Below are positions 8,166 to 11,463 of a stretch of 11,463 bases of DNA, piece after piece (within the stretch, counting starts at the first letter, position 1; every line of letters starts with the position of its first letter). Both the position numbers and the translations under genes were made by a program. The stretch comes from Rhodospirillaceae bacterium (GTDB lineage Bacteria; Pseudomonadota; Alphaproteobacteria; MPNO01; UBA2964). The notes under the pieces were generated by a model. The model was given only the letters and a program-made list of their open reading frames with translations, did not search any database and had not been told where the DNA came from. The stretch spans positions 18,633 to 30,095 of the forward strand of contig PBOV01000055.1 in the NCBI GenBank assembly GCA_002724505.1. The letters run 5' to 3'.

Positions 8166-8196
8166 TTGACTTTATTGATAACGTTTTATCTATAAA
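8166..8196 (+). promoter_or_regulatory. Candidate promoter and inverted repeat for the TctC-like operon
   Basis: TTGACT (8166-8171) is followed after 19 nt by TATAAA (8191-8196), which places the start of transcription near 8203, about 36 nt before the ATG. The spacing is longer than ideal; TATCTA at 8187-8192 (15 nt) is another -10 candidate. Between the two boxes lies the inverted repeat GATAA-CGTT-TTATC (8177-8190), positioned like a repressor site. The rest of the divergent region 8085-8238 is AT-rich with no other clear structure. Confidence 0.35.
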
Positions 8197-8224
8197 AAAT
8201 ATAAGAAGTAGTTTTAACAAAATT

Positions 8225-8230
8225 GGGGAG
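8225..8230 (+). promoter_or_regulatory. Ribosome binding site of the TctC-like gene
   Basis: GGGGAG lies 8 nt upstream of ATG 8239 and supports that start, which is immediately followed by a signal peptide. Confidence 0.7.
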
Positions 8231-8238
8231 ACATACTT

Positions 8239-9288
8239 ATGCGAAAACTAATCGGCATAGTCGCCAGTTCTGTCTTAGCGGTTTCTATAGGCGCCTCGAG
8301 TGCCTTCGCCGCTGGAAAGAGCCCGGCAGAGTTTTATAAGGACAACGTAGTTACACTTATTTTAGGCGCAGGTCCCGGTGGTGGTTACGACTTGTACTCA
8401 CGGACTGTGATGAAGCACCTGGTGAAACATATTCCAGGAAAGCCGAATTTTATATTGCAATTTATGCCTGGCGGCGGTGGCCAGAAGGCCGCGTCCTTTG
8501 TTTATAACGTTGCGCCCAGAGACGGGGCTAAACTTGCAAAGCTATCTAACATGCTACCTGCCTTTCAATTATTGCGGGGCAACGTGAAGTACGATGTGTC
8601 CAAAATGAACTACATTGGTCGTGCTGCTTCCATGCAATATGTCACGATGGTTTGGCATACAACCGGTGTAAAAAGTCTTGAAGACGCAGCAAAAGCAAAA
8701 AAGCCGATAATTTTTGGCGCTAGTGGTGTAAGTCAATCAAACTATATTGTTCCAACGGTTATGGGTAAACTGTTAGGCCTCAATGTTAAGGTGGTCGCCG
8801 GTTACCCCGGAACGGCAGCAATAAATAAAGCTCTAGAACAAGGAGAAGTCACTGGGCGTGCTGGCGCATGGTCTAGCTGGATCTCCAGAGCGGGACGACT
8901 AATCGATAGTGGAATGGTAGTTGCCATTGCGCAATCAGGGTTAGAAAAATCCGGGGACATAAAAAATGGTTACGGAAAACCAACTCCTTTGCTTTTAGAC
9001 CTCGCCAAAAATGATGATGAACGTGCTATATTAAAGCTTTTTGCATCTGATGCTGCAGTGGGACGAAATTTTTCTGCGCCACCCGGTGTTCCGAAAGCCC
9101 GCGTTAAGGCATTGTGCCGTGCATTTGATGCGACGATGGCAGACAAAGCATTTTTGGCAGATGCTAAAAAGCGCAAACTGATTGTTGAGCCGAAGCCCTG
9201 TGAATGGCTTACCAAGGTAGCCGCAGATATCGTTGCTACGCCAAAGCCATTGGTAAAAAAAGCTCGCGCGCTTTTGGGCTGGAAATAA
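8239..9288 (+). CDS. TctC/Bug-family periplasmic solute-binding protein
   Basis: A 349-residue exported protein. Residues 1-24 form a signal peptide (MRK, a hydrophobic core, then AFA before the likely cleavage site). The mature part opens with the TctC/Bug pattern: VTLILGAGPGGGYDLYSR (38-55), MPGGGGQKAASFVYNVAPRDG (76-96), and later the C-terminal SAPPGVPKARVKALCRAFDATM...FLADAKK. Such proteins bind small carboxylates or related solutes and normally hand them to TctA/TctB tripartite transporters. Neither membrane subunit is in this window, and many Bug proteins are orphans of this kind. Cys293 and Cys321 are the only cysteines and could form a disulfide in the periplasm. It is the first gene of a two-gene plus-strand unit; the next gene starts 31 nt downstream and both share the terminator at 9910-9941. 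The family call is firm; the ligand is unknown. Confidence 0.88.
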   Translation: MRKLIGIVASSVLAVSIGASSAFAAGKSPAEFYKDNVVTLILGAGPGGGYDLYSRTVMKHLVKHIPGKPNFILQFMPGGGGQKAASFVYNVAPRDGAKLAKLSNMLPAFQLLRGNVKYDVSKMNYIGRAASMQYVTMVWHTTGVKSLEDAAKAKKPIIFGASGVSQSNYIVPTVMGKLLGLNVKVVAGYPGTAAINKALEQGEVTGRAGAWSSWISRAGRLIDSGMVVAIAQSGLEKSGDIKNGYGKPTPLLLDLAKNDDERAILKLFASDAAVGRNFSAPPGVPKARVKALCRAFDATMADKAFLADAKKRKLIVEPKPCEWLTKVAADIVATPKPLVKKARALLGWK

Positions 9289-9305
9289 TACAAATTTGAA
9301 TGCAT

Positions 9306-9313
9306 AGGAGAGG
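9306..9313 (+). promoter_or_regulatory. Ribosome binding site of the short TAXI-like gene
   Basis: AGGAGAGG ends 6 nt before ATG 9320, a strong match at good spacing that supports this small gene as genuinely translated. Confidence 0.75.
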
Positions 9314-9319
9314 CGAATT

Positions 9320-9886
9320 ATGAAGATCAAATCAATTAAAACTCTAGCCGCTTTAGCCACAATAGTCGTACTTGCCGTAGCGGGACCAACGCAAAAATCA
9401 TTTGCCGGCGACATTGAACTTGTTATTGGAACCGGAAGCATTAAAGGAAAATTATTTGCTGCCGGCAACGCTATTTCAATTGCTTCCGCGCTGCATGGTA
9501 AAGGTTTTAAAATCTATAATTATGGAACCAAAGGCAGCAAAGACAACATCAAGAGAGTGACCAAAAAGAAAAAATCAATCAACTTTGGTATGGTTACCGC
9601 AAAAGACCTATCCAAGGCAAAAGCCAAGAAACTCAAAAAATTAAGTGGACTGATGTCACTTGGGACGCTCGGGGGTAAAAACATTCTTCTGATTGTTCGA
9701 AACAAAGCTCCCAAGAAAGTTTCGAAAGAATCTTATGCTGCAGCAATCGCCAATGCTGTGGGTTTGCTGCAGTCTGGTAAAGCTAAAAAACGAATAAAGG
9801 CAGCATGGGGTGGCTATGCCCCTGCTTCAGCCTCTGCAGCTTTTAAGAAAGTTAATGTAAAACTACATAAGGCTGCCATTAACTAG
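9320..9886 (+). CDS. Short lysine-rich exported protein, TAXI-receptor-like
   Basis: A 188-residue protein with a signal peptide (1-29, likely cleaved after SFA). The mature start, IELVIGTGSIKGKLFAAGNAISIA (32-55), and the following TKGSKDNIKRV...INFGMVTAKDL (70-97) resemble the N-terminal lobe of TAXI (TRAP-associated) solute receptors, where a GTG-x-x-G-x-Y-x-x-G-x-A stretch is followed by a GS-x-x-N-x-x-x-L motif. Full TAXI proteins are about 320 residues, so this one could hold only part of the fold. It is extremely basic: 35 Lys and 3 Arg against 5 acidic residues, with a TKKKKS run at 81-86 and a KAKAKKLKKL patch at 99-108. It sits 31 nt behind the TctC-like gene with a strong ribosome binding site, so the two are almost certainly co-expressed. 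The TAXI relationship is my reading of motifs and is uncertain; coding status and export are well supported. Confidence 0.75.
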   Translation: MKIKSIKTLAALATIVVLAVAGPTQKSFAGDIELVIGTGSIKGKLFAAGNAISIASALHGKGFKIYNYGTKGSKDNIKRVTKKKKSINFGMVTAKDLSKAKAKKLKKLSGLMSLGTLGGKNILLIVRNKAPKKVSKESYAAAIANAVGLLQSGKAKKRIKAAWGGYAPASASAAFKKVNVKLHKAAIN

Positions 9887-9909
9887 CTTATTATTTGAAT
9901 TTCGGAGAA

Positions 9910-9941
9910 GGGTCGCGAGTTAAAATCGCGACCCTTTTTTT
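9910..9941 (+). terminator. Strong Rho-independent terminator
   Basis: GGGTCGCGA (9910-9918) pairs perfectly with TCGCGACCC (9926-9934) around a 7-nt loop, and a run of seven T follows (9935-9941). It begins 23 nt after the TAG stop at 9886 and ends the TctC-like/TAXI-like transcript. The T-run overlaps the gor stop codon (9940-9942) arriving from the other strand. Read on the minus strand the stem is not followed by T, so it serves mainly the plus strand. Confidence 0.92.
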
Positions 9942-11292
9942 ATTCTATAGGCTCTCTCATTGTAACGAATTCCTCAGCTGCTGTAGGGTGGACCCCTACA
10001 GTCCTATCAAAATGCGCTTTGGTAGCTCCAGCCTTTAATGCGACAGCGAGACCTTGAATAATTTCACCGGCTTCAGGCCCCACCATGTGGCAGCCAATTA
10101 CGCGATCCGTGTTTTCATCCACAACCAGTTTCATTAACGTGCTCTCATCACGCCCCGTTAAAGTGTGAAGCATAGGCTTAAATTTAGAGCGATAGATCTG
10201 AATATTGTCATATCTTTCCCGGGCTTGATCCTCCGATAAACCAACAGTCCCAATATTAGGGTGGCTGAATACTGCTGTTGGTATGTCAACGTAGTCTGTG
10301 ACTAGGTTTTGACCATTATAAAGGTTGGCTGAAAGCACCATCGCTTCGGCAATTGCCACCGGCGTAAGCTGAAAACGATCGATGATATCACCCAAAGCAT
10401 ATATATTATCAACCGAAGTTTTAAAATAATCATCAACGACGATTGAACCATCAGTTTTCATTTCCACGCCAAGCTGCTCGAGTCCGATATTCTTGGTATT
10501 CGGCACTCGACCGGTTGCATACATCACCAAATCCGTTTCCAATTTCGAACCATCATTAAGATCCGCAACTAACCCACCGTCCCTTTTTTTGACAGATACA
10601 ATATTTGTATTAAAACACAAATTAATGCCCTGTTTTTGCATTTCTTCCGCGAGATGCCGCCGAAGATCCTGGTCAAATCCTCTCAAAAATAAATCACCTC
10701 GATACAACTGTGTTACCTCGGCGCCGTACCCATGCAAAATACCAGCGAACTCTACGGCTATATAACCCCCGCCCACGATGGCCACTTTCTTTGGCAGTTC
10801 ATTAAGAAAAAACGCTTCATTAGAAGTTATTATATGCTCCCGTCCGGGAATATCAGGCACCATCGGCCAGCCGCCTGTAGCAATTAAAATCTTATCAGCC
10901 GTAACTTCTTTATCCCCAACGATAACAGTGTGAGCATCTTTGAGTGTTGCGCGCGTTTCATGAATTGTGACGTTATGCTTATGGAGTATATTGCGGTAAA
11001 TCCCATTAAGGCGTTGAATCTCTTGGTTTTTGTTTTCAATTAACCGCTTCCAATCAAGCGAAATTTTATCGACATTCCAGCCGTAAGCCTCAGCATCTTC
11101 AAAAGAGGCAGCATAATGGGATCCATATGAAAATAGCTTCTTTGGAACACACCCAACGTTTACGCAGGTTCCACCAAGATAACGCTCCTCTGCTACAGCA
11201 ACCCTCGCCCCGTAGCTGGCCGACATTCGCGCACACCTAACACCACCGGAACCCGCACCAATGACATAGAGGTCGTAATCGTAATCAGGCAT
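9940..11292 (-). CDS. gor: Glutathione-disulfide reductase
   Basis: A 450-residue FAD- and NADPH-dependent enzyme that reduces oxidised glutathione in the cytosol. Visible elements in order: the FAD-binding [14 protein letters not shown] (9-22), the redox pair Cys43/Cys48 in [13 protein letters not shown], and the second Rossmann motif [13 protein letters not shown] (172-184). Arg198 and Arg204 correspond to the NADPH-selecting arginines of the E. coli enzyme, and this sets it apart from dihydrolipoamide dehydrogenase. The FAD motif YALGDI follows, and the C-terminal HPTAAEEF supplies the catalytic His435-Glu440 pair. Length matches bacterial Gor. The ATG at 11292 comes 2 nt after a possible 34-residue ORF; its own ribosome binding site is poor. 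Its end is convergent with the plus-strand operon. Confidence 0.95.
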   Translation of the reverse strand: MPDYDYDLYVIGAGSGGVRCARMSASYGARVAVAEERYLGGTCVNVGCVPKKLFSYGSHYAASFEDAEAYGWNVDKISLDWKRLIENKNQEIQRLNGIYRNILHKHNVTIHETRATLKDAHTVIVGDKEVTADKILIATGGWPMVPDIPGREHIITSNEAFFLNELPKKVAIVGGGYIAVEFAGILHGYGAEVTQLYRGDLFLRGFDQDLRRHLAEEMQKQGINLCFNTNIVSVKKRDGGLVADLNDGSKLETDLVMYATGRVPNTKNIGLEQLGVEMKTDGSIVVDDYFKTSVDNIYALGDIIDRFQLTPVAIAEAMVLSANLYNGQNLVTDYVDIPTAVFSHPNIGTVGLSEDQARERYDNIQIYRSKFKPMLHTLTGRDESTLMKLVVDENTDRVIGCHMVGPEAGEIIQGLAVALKAGATKAHFDRTVGVHPTAAEEFVTMREPIE

Positions 11293-11294
11293 TT

Positions 11295-11399
11295 TTATTT
11301 ACTTTCGCACAAACATGCATCCAAAAAACGCATATTTATCGCTGTTGGATCATAAAGAAAATAATAAAGCTCTTCGGTCAAAGTCTTATGGATACGCAT
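11295..11399 (-). CDS. Possible 34-residue peptide upstream of gor
   Basis: An ATG-initiated frame begins 1 nt after the stop of the frame entering from the right edge and ends 2 nt before the gor ATG. Its product starts [20 protein letters not shown] and ends LDACLCESK, and it resembles nothing I recognise. The tight packing is what one expects of translationally coupled genes, but there is no clear ribosome binding site and a frame this short can arise by chance. A TTGACC (11381-11376, minus strand) inside it could instead be part of a gor promoter, although the partner -10 (CTTTAT after 18 nt) is weak. Confidence 0.27.
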   Translation of the reverse strand: MRIHKTLTEELYYFLYDPTAINMRFLDACLCESK

Positions 11400-11400
11400 T

Positions 11401-11463
11401 TTATTTATCTATGCCACCCATTAGGGCATATTTAATTTCCACGAAATCATCGATCCCATATTT
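11401..11463 (-). CDS. Unidentified gene, C-terminal 20 codons only
   Basis: A minus-strand frame is open from the window edge to TAA at 11403-11401 and encodes KYGIDDFVEIKYALMGGIDK. Only this tail is visible and I do not recognise it. It is in the right orientation and spacing to belong to the same run as gor. Twenty codons without a stop is weak evidence for coding. Confidence 0.3.
   Translation of the reverse strand, partial: KYGIDDFVEIKYALMGGIDK

Noticed and set aside
9031..9468. A 145-codon open frame on the minus strand opposite the TctC-like and TAXI-like genes
   Set aside because: It crosses the junction of two well-supported plus-strand genes, resembles no known protein and is best explained as a shadow frame.

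Overview
The window looks like chromosomal DNA of a free-living alphaproteobacterium with moderate to low GC. This rests on the protein types (class II DAHP synthase, glutamine-dependent NadE, citramalate synthase, TctC-family binding protein) and on gene order as I remember it; no RNA marker gene is present. No tRNA, rRNA, CRISPR array, transposase or insertion sequence is visible.

Reading leftward on the minus strand, the backbone is a tight run of housekeeping genes: an unidentified partial end at the right edge, a possible 34-residue peptide, gor (glutathione reductase), then, after an interruption, a class II DAHP synthase (first step of aromatic amino acid synthesis), nadE (NAD+ synthetase), cysS (cysteinyl-tRNA synthetase), cimA (citramalate synthase, threonine-independent isoleucine synthesis) and trmJ (tRNA 2'-O-methyltransferase). 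nadE and cysS are 1 nt apart, cysS and cimA 25 nt, and cimA and trmJ 15 nt with a hairpin across the junction. A candidate promoter lies in the 88-nt gap before nadE.

Between gor and the DAHP synthase gene sits a module of different character (about 7.15-9.94 kb). It holds a minus-strand EamA/DMT permease and, divergent from it, a plus-strand pair of exported proteins: a TctC-family solute-binding protein and a short, very lysine-rich protein resembling part of a TAXI solute receptor. The pair has its own good ribosome binding sites, a candidate promoter with an inverted repeat, and a strong intrinsic terminator whose T-tract overlaps the gor stop codon. No TctA/TctB or TRAP membrane subunits are present.

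The most striking single observation is an in-frame TAG at 6458-6460 in the DAHP synthase gene. It sits where the family has a conserved Gln (CAG to TAG), and the reading frame, active-site residues and length are otherwise intact. This is a very recent nonsense mutation, a sequence error, or, less likely, a suppressed amber codon; two other genes in the window end normally with TAG. The most novel-looking component is the short lysine-rich TAXI-like partner of the TctC-like protein.
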